This document shows, piece by piece, positions 1 to 7,404 of a stretch of 17,351 nt of DNA. How positions within the stretch are numbered: the first letter of the stretch is position 1; the number at the start of each line of letters is the position of its first letter. Made by a program: the position numbers and the translations under genes. This stretch comes from Patescibacteria group bacterium (GTDB taxonomy: Bacteria; Patescibacteriota; JABMPQ01; JAHIRA01). The stretch spans positions 1 through 17,351 of the forward strand of contig JAHIRA010000046.1 of the NCBI GenBank assembly GCA_018818905.1. The letters are read 5' to 3'. The notes below the pieces were generated by a model. That model saw only the letters and a program-made list of their open reading frames with translations, did not search any database and was not told the origin of the DNA.

Positions 1-144
1 ATTAAGTTGCTTCTTGATTCAAAAAAACTTCAAGCTAAACTCGTCAAAAGAGCCAGTCAGAGGTTAAGCCATTTTGACATCAAAGTAACCGCCAAAGAAA
101 CTATTTCTCTTTTCAATAAAACTTATGAGCACAGAAAAATCTGA
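1..144 (+). CDS. C-terminal end of a GT4-type glycosyltransferase (5' end outside window)
   Basis: The first frame is open from base 1 to a TGA at 142-144 and encodes 47 residues with no start in the window. The residues have the look of the last helices of a GT-B fold, family 4 (old Pfam Glycos_transf_1) glycosyltransferase: a leucine-rich DSKKLQAKLVKRA stretch, then RLSHFD, then TAKETISLF and a final Tyr. That order matches the usual 'leu-rich helix, Phe-Asp/Ser, T-x-x-E-T-hydrophobic-x-x-Tyr' tail. It overlaps the next gene by 20 bases in another frame, which suggests translational coupling, and it leads into two more glycosyltransferase-type genes, so an envelope polysaccharide role fits. 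Only the tail is visible, so the sugar specificity cannot be judged and the family call is tentative. Confidence 0.55.
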   Translation: MKLLLDSKKLQAKLVKRASQRLSHFDIKVTAKETISLFNKTYEHRKI

Positions 145-508
145 CAAAATCGGACTCTGGGAGCGACTGGTTCCAAGCAAAGGGAATTTGATTGTCTTTC
201 TTGTTTCGGTTACTTTCAATCTTGGTTTGTGGGCTTTTATGTATTTTGGTTTTGAGCCCAGCGATATCCCCATGCCACTTCATTACAATATTTATCAAGG
301 CATTGATATGTTTGATACTTGGTCAAAGCTTTACATTATTCCTGTTCTTGGTCTGGTTTTTATCTTCCTCAATTATCTACTGTCTGTGTTTGTTTTTGGC
401 AAGGACAAGCTCATGGCCTATTTTCTAAACTCGAGCAGTGTCTTGTTGCAACTGATTCTTTTGACAGCCTTTTTTTGGATACTTAATCTGCAAAAAGAAA
501 TTTTCTAA
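125..508 (+). CDS. Small membrane protein, DUF1648-like
   Basis: This encodes 127 residues with three predicted membrane segments, at about 21-42, 68-92 and 101-121. Between the first two lies MPLHYNIYQGIDMFDTWSK. It resembles the 'P-x-H-[FY]-N-x-x-G-x-x-D ... S-K' signature of DUF1648-type membrane domains, found in SdpI-like and other small multipass proteins. The function is unknown. The start ATG overlaps the end of the upstream glycosyltransferase by 20 bases and the stop is three bases before the GT2 gene, so it is almost certainly co-transcribed and coupled with glycan-synthesis genes. No Shine-Dalgarno is seen before the ATG. It may be an accessory subunit of the neighbouring GT2 enzyme, but that is inference from position only. 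Confidence 0.7.
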   Translation: MSTEKSDKIGLWERLVPSKGNLIVFLVSVTFNLGLWAFMYFGFEPSDIPMPLHYNIYQGIDMFDTWSKLYIIPVLGLVFIFLNYLLSVFVFGKDKLMAYFLNSSSVLLQLILLTAFFWILNLQKEIF

Positions 509-511
509 AAT

Positions 512-2008
512 ATGAATCACAAACCTATCAGCAACAGATATTTTATTCGTTTCTTTGAAATGCTACCTGGGGTTTTGTCCTGGGGAACTTTGATTGGTTG
601 TGTTGTTTTTTCTTTTCTGGTTCCGGTATGGGTGGCGGTTTTTATCATTTGTTTTGATCTCTATTGGCTTATTAGAGTGGCTTATTTGGCCTACTTCCTG
701 ATTCGCTCGTACAAAAAGATGAGACGTAATATGGAATTTGATTGGTATAGAAAGCTTCAGAAAGTGAAAGGCTATGAAGATATTTATCATCTGGTGATTG
801 TTCCAACCTACAAAGAGGGTTTGGATGTTCTTAGGCCAACTTTTCAGGCCTTGGTGGATTCCAATTATCCTGAAGATAAGTTGATGGTTGTGTTGGCCGT
901 TGAAGAAAGAGACAAAGAGAATGGTCTTAAGATCGCTGCAAGCGTAGAAGAAGAATTTGGTTCTAGATTTGATGAATTTTTGGTTACCGTTCACCCCAAA
1001 GATATTGTTGGTGAAACTGCCGGCAAGGGCTCAAATGAGGCCTGGGCTGGCAAAAGAGCCAAAGAAATCATTGATGAGAAAGGGATCCCATATGAAGATA
1101 TTTTGGTTTCGACTCTGGATTGTGACACTTGCGTTCATAAAGAGTATTTCCCTTGTTTGTCGGTTAAGTTTTTGACCACCGAAGATCGATTGCATGCCAG
1201 TTATCAACCGGTTCCTATGTTTTTTAATAATATCTGGGACTCTCCGGCCCTGATGAGAGTAGTAGCCATGAGCAATACTTTCTGGATGCTAATGGAACAG
1301 GCTAGGCCAGAACGTTTATATACTTTCTCATCTCATAGTATGAGTTTCAAAGCTTTGGTTGATGTTGGATTCTGGCAAACCAATGTTGTCTCAGAAGACT
1401 CAAGAATTTTTTGGCAGAATTTTATTCGCTATAATGGTAATTATCGCTGTGAGCCATTGTTAATCCCTGTCTATATGGACACTGTGCTAGCCGATACTTT
1501 TTGGAAGAGTATTATTAACCAATACAAGCAACAGCGACGTTGGGCCTGGGGCATAGAAAATGTGCCTTATATTTTCTCTAATTTTGTGGGCAATAAAAGC
1601 ATTCCTCTTGGCAAAAAATTTGTTCACAGTTTTAGAATGCTCGAAGGTTTTCATTCTTGGGCGACCAATGCCTTGATGATTTTTATTCTGGGATGGTTGC
1701 CTTTGATTTTGGGTGGTGATGCCTTTTCAACGACTCTGTTAGCCCAAAACCTACCCTTCGTCACTCAGTGGCTAATGACCATATCTATGGTTGGTATGTT
1801 TGTTTCGGCAACGTTGAATATGCTGATGCTTCCCAGAAGGCCAAAAAAATATGGCAAGCGTCGTTTTATTATGATGCTTTTGCAGTGGCTGTTCTTGCCG
1901 ATTAGTACTATCTTCTTGGGCGCTTTTCCAGCCATCGATTCTCAAACTAGAATGATGTTTGGCAGGCGAATGGGTTTTTGGGTGACAGAAAAAGTAAGAA
2001 AGAAATAG
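512..2008 (+). CDS. Membrane-bound family 2 glycosyltransferase (cellulose/hyaluronan synthase-like)
   Basis: This 498-residue protein is a processive-type GT2 enzyme. Two membrane helices (about 20-64) precede a cytosolic catalytic domain, and two to four helices follow it (about 382-480). Recognisable motifs in order are LVIVPTYKEG (94-103) at the nucleotide-sugar site, the metal-binding D203-x-D205 (TLDCDTC), the catalytic-base region SEDSRIFWQ (E295-D296), and Q340-x-x-R343-W344 (QQRRW). The last motif is typical of cellulose, chitin and hyaluronan synthases and of related glucosyltransferases. It should polymerise or transfer a sugar from a nucleotide donor at the inner face of the membrane. 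The donor cannot be read from the sequence. The gene sits three bases after the DUF1648-like gene and one base before the WecA-like gene, in a tight envelope-glycan operon. No ribosome binding site is apparent at the ATG. Confidence 0.88.
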   Translation: MNHKPISNRYFIRFFEMLPGVLSWGTLIGCVVFSFLVPVWVAVFIICFDLYWLIRVAYLAYFLIRSYKKMRRNMEFDWYRKLQKVKGYEDIYHLVIVPTYKEGLDVLRPTFQALVDSNYPEDKLMVVLAVEERDKENGLKIAASVEEEFGSRFDEFLVTVHPKDIVGETAGKGSNEAWAGKRAKEIIDEKGIPYEDILVSTLDCDTCVHKEYFPCLSVKFLTTEDRLHASYQPVPMFFNNIWDSPALMRVVAMSNTFWMLMEQARPERLYTFSSHSMSFKALVDVGFWQTNVVSEDSRIFWQNFIRYNGNYRCEPLLIPVYMDTVLADTFWKSIINQYKQQRRWAWGIENVPYIFSNFVGNKSIPLGKKFVHSFRMLEGFHSWATNALMIFILGWLPLILGGDAFSTTLLAQNLPFVTQWLMTISMVGMFVSATLNMLMLPRRPKKYGKRRFIMMLLQWLFLPISTIFLGAFPAIDSQTRMMFGRRMGFWVTEKVRKK

Positions 2009-2009
2009 C

Positions 2010-3092
2010 ATGCTCTATCTGTTGGATTTTATTTTGGCTTTTTCCTTATCTGTGGTGGCAACGCTGTTTGTCAAAAAGCTGGCTCTCAAGTACAAAATTG
2101 TTGATGATCCGGGATCCAAAAGAAAGATCCACACAAAACCAATACCACTTCTTGGAGGGGTAGCGGTTTTTTTTAGTTTTACTGTTGCCATTCTGAGCTA
2201 TTCTTTTTTTGATCAGCAGTTGCTGAGTGGCTATCTTATGCCCAAACATCTTCTTGGTATTCTTCTTGGTGGACTAGTTCTGATTGTTGGTGGGGCTCTT
2301 GATGATAAGTATAGTCTCAAACCAAGTCGACAAATACTTTTCCCCATATTCGCAGCTATCATTATTATTGCTTCTGGAATTGGCATTGATTACATCTCCA
2401 ATCCTTTTGGCGAAGCTTTTTTACTGGAAGGAAGTAGGATAGAAATTCTTAATTTCAATGGAACCCCATATTATTTAGTTGTTTTTGCTGATCTCTTTAC
2501 TTTTGTTTGGATTCTGGGGATGACATATACAACCAAGATTCTAGATGGGATGGATGGTTTGGTTTCTGGACTAACAGTTATCGCCGGGGTAATTATTTTT
2601 TTCCTTAGTCTACAAGACAAAATAATGCAGCCCGAGACTGCTCTTCTGGCCATTGTTATGGCTGGAGCTTTTGCTGGTTTTTTGCTTTTTAACTTCAATC
2701 CGGCCAAAATCTTTTTGGGAGAAGGGGGAAGTACTTTGGCGGGGTTTCTAATTGGGACTTTGGCAATTGTGTCTGGTGGCAAGTTGGCCACGGCACTTCT
2801 GATTATGAGTATTCCAATTATTGATTTGGCTTTTGTTATTCTAAAAAGAATTTTTGATAAACGAGAGCTCAAGGCTCCTGACACCAAACATCTTCACTTT
2901 AGACTTCTTAGAATGGGCTTGTCGCAGAGAAAAACTGTACTCATTATGTATGCTATTTCGGCTACCCTTGGTTCAGTGGCATTGCTTTATGAGGGCAAGG
3001 CCAAAGTCGTATTTTTACTAGTCTTGGGAGTCATGATTTTGCTGTTTTTGGTGATTGTTTCTTGGTGGAGTAAAAAGAAAAAAGAAGCTTGA
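2010..3092 (+). CDS. WecA/MraY-family polyprenyl-phosphate sugar-1-phosphate transferase
   Basis: This 360-residue multipass protein (about ten membrane segments) belongs to the WecA/TagO/MraY family. That family moves a sugar-1-phosphate from a UDP-sugar onto undecaprenyl phosphate to start a lipid-linked glycan. Family landmarks are DDPGSKRKIHTKPIPLLGG near the N terminus, GALDD (D98-D99), LDGMDGL (D179, D182), FNFNPAKIFLG-E-GGS (227-241) and HLHFRLLRMGLSQR (294-307). It resembles WecA more than MraY. Three usually conserved positions differ: the Asn before L-x-DG is Lys176, the Asp of the F-x-G-D-x-G-S motif (a magnesium ligand in MraY) is Glu238, and the second His of the HxHH motif is Phe297. 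The enzyme closes the operon, starting one base after the GT2 stop. Its own stop codon overlaps the rplU promoter. Confidence 0.88.
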   Translation: MLYLLDFILAFSLSVVATLFVKKLALKYKIVDDPGSKRKIHTKPIPLLGGVAVFFSFTVAILSYSFFDQQLLSGYLMPKHLLGILLGGLVLIVGGALDDKYSLKPSRQILFPIFAAIIIIASGIGIDYISNPFGEAFLLEGSRIEILNFNGTPYYLVVFADLFTFVWILGMTYTTKILDGMDGLVSGLTVIAGVIIFFLSLQDKIMQPETALLAIVMAGAFAGFLLFNFNPAKIFLGEGGSTLAGFLIGTLAIVSGGKLATALLIMSIPIIDLAFVILKRIFDKRELKAPDTKHLHFRLLRMGLSQRKTVLIMYAISATLGSVALLYEGKAKVVFLLVLGVMILLFLVIVSWWSKKKKEA

Positions 3093-3116
3093 CAATTAGC
3101 CAGAAATTGATAGAAT
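3089..3116 (+). promoter_or_regulatory. Promoter of rplU (-35 TTGACA, extended -10)
   Basis: A perfect -35 box TTGACA (3089-3094) is followed after 16 bases by TAGAAT (3111-3116), with TGA directly before it (extended -10). The -35 box overlaps the TGA stop codon (3090-3092) of the preceding gene. Transcription should start near 3123, giving a leader of about 20 bases with no Shine-Dalgarno. Confidence 0.75.
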
Positions 3117-3143
3117 TTCTTTGTTAGTCAAAATCACAAATTT

Positions 3144-3452
3144 ATGAAATTTGCAGTTATAAAAAGCGGTGGTAAACAATACCTTGTCGAAAAAGGCGAT
3201 GTTTTGGATGTCGAAAAACTAGAAAAAGAAGCCAAGGACACCATTGAATTTGAAGAAGTTCTAATGATCGCCGATGACAAAGACATTAAATTTGGTTCAC
3301 CTATGATTGAGGGGGCCAAAGTTAAAGCCGAAGTTGTTCAAGAGTACAAAGACAAGAAAGTTATCGGAATCAAATACAAGGCCAAGAAAAGACAAAGAAA
3401 AAAGTTTGGCCACAGACAGCAATATACCCAAGTCAAAATCCTGGAAGTTTAA
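3144..3452 (+). CDS. rplU: 50S ribosomal protein bL21
   Basis: This 102-residue protein is bL21, which binds 23S rRNA in the large subunit. It shows the family opening MKFAVIKSGGKQYLVEKGD and the basic C-terminal block KKRQRKKFGHRQQYTQVKI (82-100), with normal length. It is transcribed alone from a strong promoter (3089-3116) and ends at a hairpin terminator. The usual partner gene rpmA (bL27), which follows rplU in most bacteria, is absent here: the next gene downstream, recR, is on the other strand. No ribosome binding site precedes the ATG. Confidence 0.97.
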   Translation: MKFAVIKSGGKQYLVEKGDVLDVEKLEKEAKDTIEFEEVLMIADDKDIKFGSPMIEGAKVKAEVVQEYKDKKVIGIKYKAKKRQRKKFGHRQQYTQVKILEV

Positions 3453-3466
3453 ACTTCTACTCATAT

Positions 3467-3504
3467 AAAAACCGTGCACTTCTATAGTGCACGGTTTTGT
3501 TTTG
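3467..3504. terminator. Bidirectional intrinsic terminator between rplU and recR
   Basis: A 13-bp perfect stem (3468-3480 with 3486-3498, core ACCGTGCACT/AGTGCACGGT) encloses a five-base loop. It is flanked by a T-rich run on the plus strand (TTTTGTTTTG) and by an A-run on the left arm, which reads as T-rich on the minus strand. It lies between convergent rplU and recR, so it can end both transcripts. Confidence 0.88.
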
Positions 3505-3519
3505 TTCTTATTTGTGTGG

Positions 3520-4128
3520 CTAAATTTTTCCTCTTCCTTCTAGAGCTTTACTAATAGTCATTTGATCAGCATATTCAAGATCACTGCCAATAGGGAGGCC
3601 ACGAGCAATTCTAGTCATGCTGACATCGTGAGACTTGAGTAGCTTGGCAATATACATTGAAGTAGCTTCACCCTCAAGACTGGGATTGGTAGCCATGATG
3701 ATCTCGTCAAATTTTGGGGTAGAAGTTTCTATTCTTTGAACTAGTTCTTTGATCTTGAGATCTTCGGGGTTAATGTTGTCGATAGGGGAGATAGCGCCGT
3801 GCAAAACATGGTAGAGGCCGTTAAATTCATGAGTAGATTCAATAGCCAGAACATCCCAGGGTTCCTCCACAACACAGACAATTAGTTGATTTCTGGCTTT
3901 GTTCTGGCAGATGTAACAAGGGTCATTCTCAGCAATATTGTGGCAAGTATTACAAAAGACAATGCCCTTGTTTAGGTCTTCTAGAGATCGAGATAGAGAG
4001 CTTCTTTCGTGTTGAGGTTGCTTCATGAGATAAAAAGAAAGCCTCTCAGCAGATTTGGGGCCGACGCCAGGGAGTTTTGAGAGCTCTCTAATGAGGTCTT
4101 GAAGCGATTTGGGAAGGACGCTATCCAT
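3520..4128 (-). CDS. recR: Recombination mediator protein RecR
   Basis: This 202-residue protein is RecR, which with RecO (and RecF) loads RecA onto single-stranded gaps during repair. The parts in order are an N-terminal helix-hairpin-helix (LSKLPGVGPKSAERL, 16-30), a C4 zinc finger (C59-x2-C62, C71-x2-C74), and a Toprim domain (about 81-177) with the VVEEPWD and MATNPSLEGEATSMYI segments. A C-terminal RGLPIGSDLEYAD (176-188) with its Walker-B-like surroundings completes it. The length is normal. The start lies two bases after the ybaB stop, so it is the last gene of the dnaB-ybaB-recR operon. The adjacency to ybaB is widespread in bacteria. Confidence 0.96.
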   Translation of the reverse strand: MDSVLPKSLQDLIRELSKLPGVGPKSAERLSFYLMKQPQHERSSLSRSLEDLNKGIVFCNTCHNIAENDPCYICQNKARNQLIVCVVEEPWDVLAIESTHEFNGLYHVLHGAISPIDNINPEDLKIKELVQRIETSTPKFDEIIMATNPSLEGEATSMYIAKLLKSHDVSMTRIARGLPIGSDLEYADQMTISKALEGRGKI

Positions 4129-4130
4129 AA

Positions 4131-4421
4131 TTAGAAAGGGAGACTTAATTCGCCGCTTTGAATTTTTCTGGCCATGACTTTTTGAATTTCTTTGGTGGCG
4201 TTTTGGAAAGCGTTTTTGATTTCTTGTTCTAAAGTGTCTTTGTTTTCAGCTGACAAAACTTCAACGTCAATATCAATATCTTCGATTTCTTGGTTACCAT
4301 TCATGGTGATTCTGACCTTGCCATGATAGGCTTCTCCGGTAACTTTTTCTTCAGCTAGAGTTTTTTTCATGTCATTGGCCTGCTTTCTCATGGCGGCCAT
4401 GTCCTTTAGTTTTCCGAGCAT
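4131..4421 (-). CDS. ybaB: YbaB/EbfC-family nucleoid-associated protein
   Basis: This 96-residue protein has the YbaB/EbfC pattern. An N-terminal helix MLGKLKDMAAMRKQANDMKK is followed by a short beta sheet (GKVRITMNGNQEIEDIDID) and a C-terminal helix (LEQEIKNAFQNATKEIQKVMARKI). Members form tweezer-shaped dimers that bind DNA. The gene lies between dnaB (nine bases upstream) and recR (two bases downstream). In most bacteria ybaB follows dnaX instead. No Shine-Dalgarno is visible at its ATG. Confidence 0.92.
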   Translation of the reverse strand: MLGKLKDMAAMRKQANDMKKTLAEEKVTGEAYHGKVRITMNGNQEIEDIDIDVEVLSAENKDTLEQEIKNAFQNATKEIQKVMARKIQSGELSLPF

Positions 4422-4430
4422 AATTTTTGG

Positions 4431-5774
4431 TTAGCTTGATTTTTTAAGATTCTCAAACCTTACCTTATCATGATTAAAATATAAATCAACTTTACCTGTG
4501 GGACCATTCCTATGTTTTTTGATATGAATTTCGGCGATATTCTTGTTCTCTGTGTCAGCATTATACATAACCTCACGGTAGATAAACATAACCACGTCAG
4601 CATCTTGCTCAATTGACCCTGATTCCCTGAGGTCAGAAAGCTGCGGGATTTGAGGAGATCTGTTTTCAACAGCACGAGAAAGTTGAGAAAGAGCCAAAAC
4701 TGGGATATCAAGCTCTCTGGCAATTCCTTTGAGGGATCTTGAAATTTCAGAAATTTCTTGAACTCTATTGTCTGGATTCCGACCTTCCATGAGTTGGAGA
4801 TAGTCAACAACCACAAGACCTAAGCCGTGCTCAGATTGAAGTCTTCTGGCCTTGGTTCTGATTTCCATGGCGTTAGCGGAAGGAGTGTCGTCAATAAAAA
4901 TTGGAGCTTCTGAGAGAATTCCCATCGCCTGACCGACTCTAGGAAAATCGTCACTGTTTTCACTGTCAGAAAGTTTCCCGGTTCTCATTTTCCATAGGTC
5001 AACCCCAGCCTGGGCGCACAGAAGGCGGTCGACGAGCTGTTCTTTTGACATTTCAAGACTAAAGATTCCGGTTGGGACCTTGCTTTTGACAGCAATTTGT
5101 CGGCAGAGATCTAGGGCAAAGGCGGTTTTTCCCATGGAAGGTCTAGCAGCTAGAATAACTAAGTCTGATTTTTGAAAACCGGCCAAAAGATTATCAAGGT
5201 CCACGAAGCCGGTTGGGATGCCTCTGAGTTTGTTACCGTCTTTGTGCAGCTCGTCAATTCTTTCGAAGGTATCAGTCAGAATGCTTTTGATAGGGGTAAA
5301 CTTGTTTTTGAGATACTTCTGAGATACGCTAAAAAGCTTTTGTTCGGCTGAATCAAGGACTTTTTCAATGGGAGTGGTTTCTTCGTGAGCCAGTTCAGAA
5401 ATTTCTCCGGCAGTCCTTTGTAGTCTTCTGAGAGTAGATTTCTGTTGAACGATTTTGGCATAATGAATAACATTGCCGGCAGTGGGGACGACATTGGCCA
5501 GGGTCACAAGCTTGCTGCGGCCACCAATCTCTTCCAATTTATTTTTTTTCTGAAGAACATTTGAAAGACTAACTACGTCAATGGGTTCTCTTTTTTCATA
5601 AAGATCAATCATAGCCTCAAAAACGGCGCCATGACTTTCTTTATAAAAATCTTCAGCTTTGACAATGTCAGCAATTTTGATAATAGCTTCTTTGTCAATC
5701 ATAAGGGATCCCAGAACACTTTCCTCAGCTTCTATGTTTTGAGGTGGCAGGCTCTGATCAATTTTGTCTAGCAT
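4431..5774 (-). CDS. dnaB: Replicative DNA helicase DnaB
   Basis: This 447-residue protein is the hexameric 5'-3' replicative helicase. The N-terminal DnaB domain starts at SLPPQNIEAEESVLGSLM (8-25), followed by the linker helix and the RecA-like C-terminal domain. Walker A is ARPSMGKT (210-217), Walker B LVVVDYLQL (320-328, D324), then QLSDLRESGSIEQDADVV and the arginine-finger region KKHRNGPTG (419-427). The length is standard and no intein interrupts it, although DnaB is a common intein host. It is the first gene of a dnaB-ybaB-recR operon. An extended -10 box, TGA-TATGAT, lies at 5799-5807, giving a short leader with no Shine-Dalgarno. Confidence 0.97.
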   Translation of the reverse strand: MLDKIDQSLPPQNIEAEESVLGSLMIDKEAIIKIADIVKAEDFYKESHGAVFEAMIDLYEKREPIDVVSLSNVLQKKNKLEEIGGRSKLVTLANVVPTAGNVIHYAKIVQQKSTLRRLQRTAGEISELAHEETTPIEKVLDSAEQKLFSVSQKYLKNKFTPIKSILTDTFERIDELHKDGNKLRGIPTGFVDLDNLLAGFQKSDLVILAARPSMGKTAFALDLCRQIAVKSKVPTGIFSLEMSKEQLVDRLLCAQAGVDLWKMRTGKLSDSENSDDFPRVGQAMGILSEAPIFIDDTPSANAMEIRTKARRLQSEHGLGLVVVDYLQLMEGRNPDNRVQEISEISRSLKGIARELDIPVLALSQLSRAVENRSPQIPQLSDLRESGSIEQDADVVMFIYREVMYNADTENKNIAEIHIKKHRNGPTGKVDLYFNHDKVRFENLKKSS

Positions 5775-5798
5775 GTTGTATTTTTTAGACGATACTTG

Positions 5799-5807
5799 AT
5801 CATATCA
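5799..5807 (-). promoter_or_regulatory. Likely extended -10 promoter of dnaB
   Basis: Read on the minus strand, TGATATGAT (5807 down to 5799) has the TGn extension plus a TATAAT-like hexamer, about 25 bases before the dnaB ATG and just downstream of the cysS terminator. A TTGTCA at 5815-5810 is too close to serve as its -35, so this would be an extended -10-only promoter. Confidence 0.4.
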
Positions 5808-5817
5808 TATGACAATT

Positions 5818-5842
5818 AAAAAGGGGAGAGTCACTTCTCCCC
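5818..5842 (-). terminator. Intrinsic terminator of cysS
   Basis: On the minus strand GGGGAGA (5842-5836) pairs with TCTCCCC (5829-5823) around a six-base loop and is followed by TTTTT (5822-5818). It lies about 30 bases after the cysS stop and separates cysS from the dnaB operon. Confidence 0.9.
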
Positions 5843-5873
5843 AAGATATCCCCGATTGTCGACAGTAATTATT

Positions 5874-7313
5874 TTATTCTGTATTGCCTCTCATTATTTC
5901 TTGTCCGGAAGCCGTGTCTTTAAGCGCAAAACCCTCTTTCTCAATTTCTTCCCTGAGGCTATCTGACAAATCAAAATCCTTACTTTGACGAGCTGCTTCA
6001 CGTTTGTCAAGGAGGATTTGAATCTTGTCTGGGATGTTTGCTTGAGACTTCTCTAGGTAGAGAAAGAAAAGACCCACAACTTGATCAAGCTTTCTAAGAA
6101 GGTCTACACTTCGCTTTGCCTCTTCGCGGTTGATTTTGCCTTGGTCAATAAACTGGTTAGTTTTGGAAATAAAATCATAAATAACAGCCAGGGCTTCTGG
6201 AGTATTAAGATCGTTTGCCAAAGCCTTGTCAAAATTGTCTTCAGCTTGCTCTATCAGGGCCATAGCCTCAAGATTAGTGCCGGCAGTGTTCTCGATTCTT
6301 TTGAGACGCCCAATGAAATCTATAACTCGCTGCAGACCCTTCTTTACATTATCAAGATTAGCAAAAGAGAAGTGAGCCTTAGAACGATAATGAGTGCCAA
6401 AGATAAAGAAGCGATACACCAGAGGGTCGTAACCTAGTTTTTCTAAGTCAGAAATAGTGTAAATAGTACCTTTGGATTTTGACATCTTGGTCCCATCGAC
6501 GAGGATATGACGACGGTGCAACCATAGATTGACAAATTTAGTACCATTGGCGGCTTCGCTTTGAGCAATCTCAGCTTCATGATGAGGGAAGATATTGTCT
6601 TCACCGCCGGTGTGAATATCTATTGTCGGACCGAGGTACTTTTTGGCCATGGCTGAGCATTCGAGATGCCAGCCGGGGTAGCCCTTGCTCCAAGGAGAAT
6701 CCCATTTCATCAAGTGCTTCTCGGGAGCTTTGACCCACAGAACAAAGTCATGCGGACTTTTTTTGTTGGAATCTTTGACCACAGCTTCTCGAACTTCTTC
6801 TTCAAGCTTCTCGGGAGTATTTCCTGACAGATTTCCATAGTCCTCAAATTTAGAAATATCGTAATAAACAGTCCCGTCTTTTTCGTAAGCGTAGCCTTTG
6901 TTGATTAGTTCTTTGATAATAACAATCATTTCCTGAACATGATCGGTAGCTCTGGGATATTTGTTGGCTAGGCTAAAATTGAGTTTCTTGAGGTCCAAAA
7001 AAAACTGCTTTTCAAAAAAGCGAGCAATTTCTTCTGGAGTTTTGCCTTCTTCTCTAGCTTTCTTGATGATTTTGTCTTCACCTTCATCGGCATCCGAGGT
7101 CAGGTGACCAACGTCAGTAATGTTCATGATCTGCTTGACCTGGTAGCCCTTGAATTCAAGATAGCGTTTGAGAAAATCATTGGTCAAGAAAGTGGCAAAG
7201 TTGCCAATAGTGGCAAAGCTATAAACCGTGGGACCACAGTTGTACATCAGAATTTCTTTTTTGCCAGGGTCAAAGTTTTCTTCTGTTTTGCTGTAAGTGT
7301 TGTAAAATTTCAT
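5874..7313 (-). CDS. cysS: Cysteinyl-tRNA synthetase with altered HIGH motif
   Basis: The enzyme charges tRNA-Cys with cysteine. I start it at the ATG at 7313 (479 residues, MKFYNTYSKTEENF), which matches the family opening. The frame stays open five codons further to a TTG at 7328. Zinc ligands are all present: C26 (NCGPT), C219 (WHLECSAM), H244 and E248 (FPHHEAEIAQ). The KMSKS loop is intact (276-280), as are MNITDVGHLTSDADEGEDK and the C-terminal helical region. The class I signature, normally H-I-G-N/H followed by x-R, reads T35-I-G-N38-F-A40: both the first His and the later Arg are replaced. I checked the codons (ACT ATT GGC AAC TTT GCC). There is no Shine-Dalgarno at either start. The gene ends at its own terminator and diverges from the small membrane-protein gene. 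Confidence 0.93.
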   Translation of the reverse strand: MKFYNTYSKTEENFDPGKKEILMYNCGPTVYSFATIGNFATFLTNDFLKRYLEFKGYQVKQIMNITDVGHLTSDADEGEDKIIKKAREEGKTPEEIARFFEKQFFLDLKKLNFSLANKYPRATDHVQEMIVIIKELINKGYAYEKDGTVYYDISKFEDYGNLSGNTPEKLEEEVREAVVKDSNKKSPHDFVLWVKAPEKHLMKWDSPWSKGYPGWHLECSAMAKKYLGPTIDIHTGGEDNIFPHHEAEIAQSEAANGTKFVNLWLHRRHILVDGTKMSKSKGTIYTISDLEKLGYDPLVYRFFIFGTHYRSKAHFSFANLDNVKKGLQRVIDFIGRLKRIENTAGTNLEAMALIEQAEDNFDKALANDLNTPEALAVIYDFISKTNQFIDQGKINREEAKRSVDLLRKLDQVVGLFFLYLEKSQANIPDKIQILLDKREAARQSKDFDLSDSLREEIEKEGFALKDTASGQEIMRGNTE

Positions 7314-7321
7314 ATTTTTGT

Positions 7322-7349
7322 TTGTCAATTAATACTTTTATGGTATCAT
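7322..7349 (+). promoter_or_regulatory. Promoter of the 54-residue membrane protein gene
   Basis: TTGTCA (7322-7327), a 16-base spacer and TATCAT (7344-7349) preceded by TGG give an extended -10 promoter on the plus strand. It lies directly upstream of the cysS start on the other strand, so this is a divergent promoter region. Transcription should start near 7356, about 50 bases before the small ORF. Confidence 0.6.
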
Positions 7350-7404
7350 CTGAGAGCGAATTCGTTAAGCAAACTTTGAAGGAAGGGACAGACAGGAGGA
7401 GAAG

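Noticed and set aside
563..994. A 143-codon minus-strand frame inside the GT2 gene
   Set aside because: It is antisense to the catalytic domain, has low-complexity composition and no start signals.
4431..5774. Intein in dnaB
   Set aside because: The protein is of normal length with contiguous helicase motifs and no intein splice-site blocks.
7313..7328. Start of cysS at the TTG at 7328
   Set aside because: The ATG five codons later gives MKFYNT, which matches the usual family N terminus, and no Shine-Dalgarno supports the TTG.
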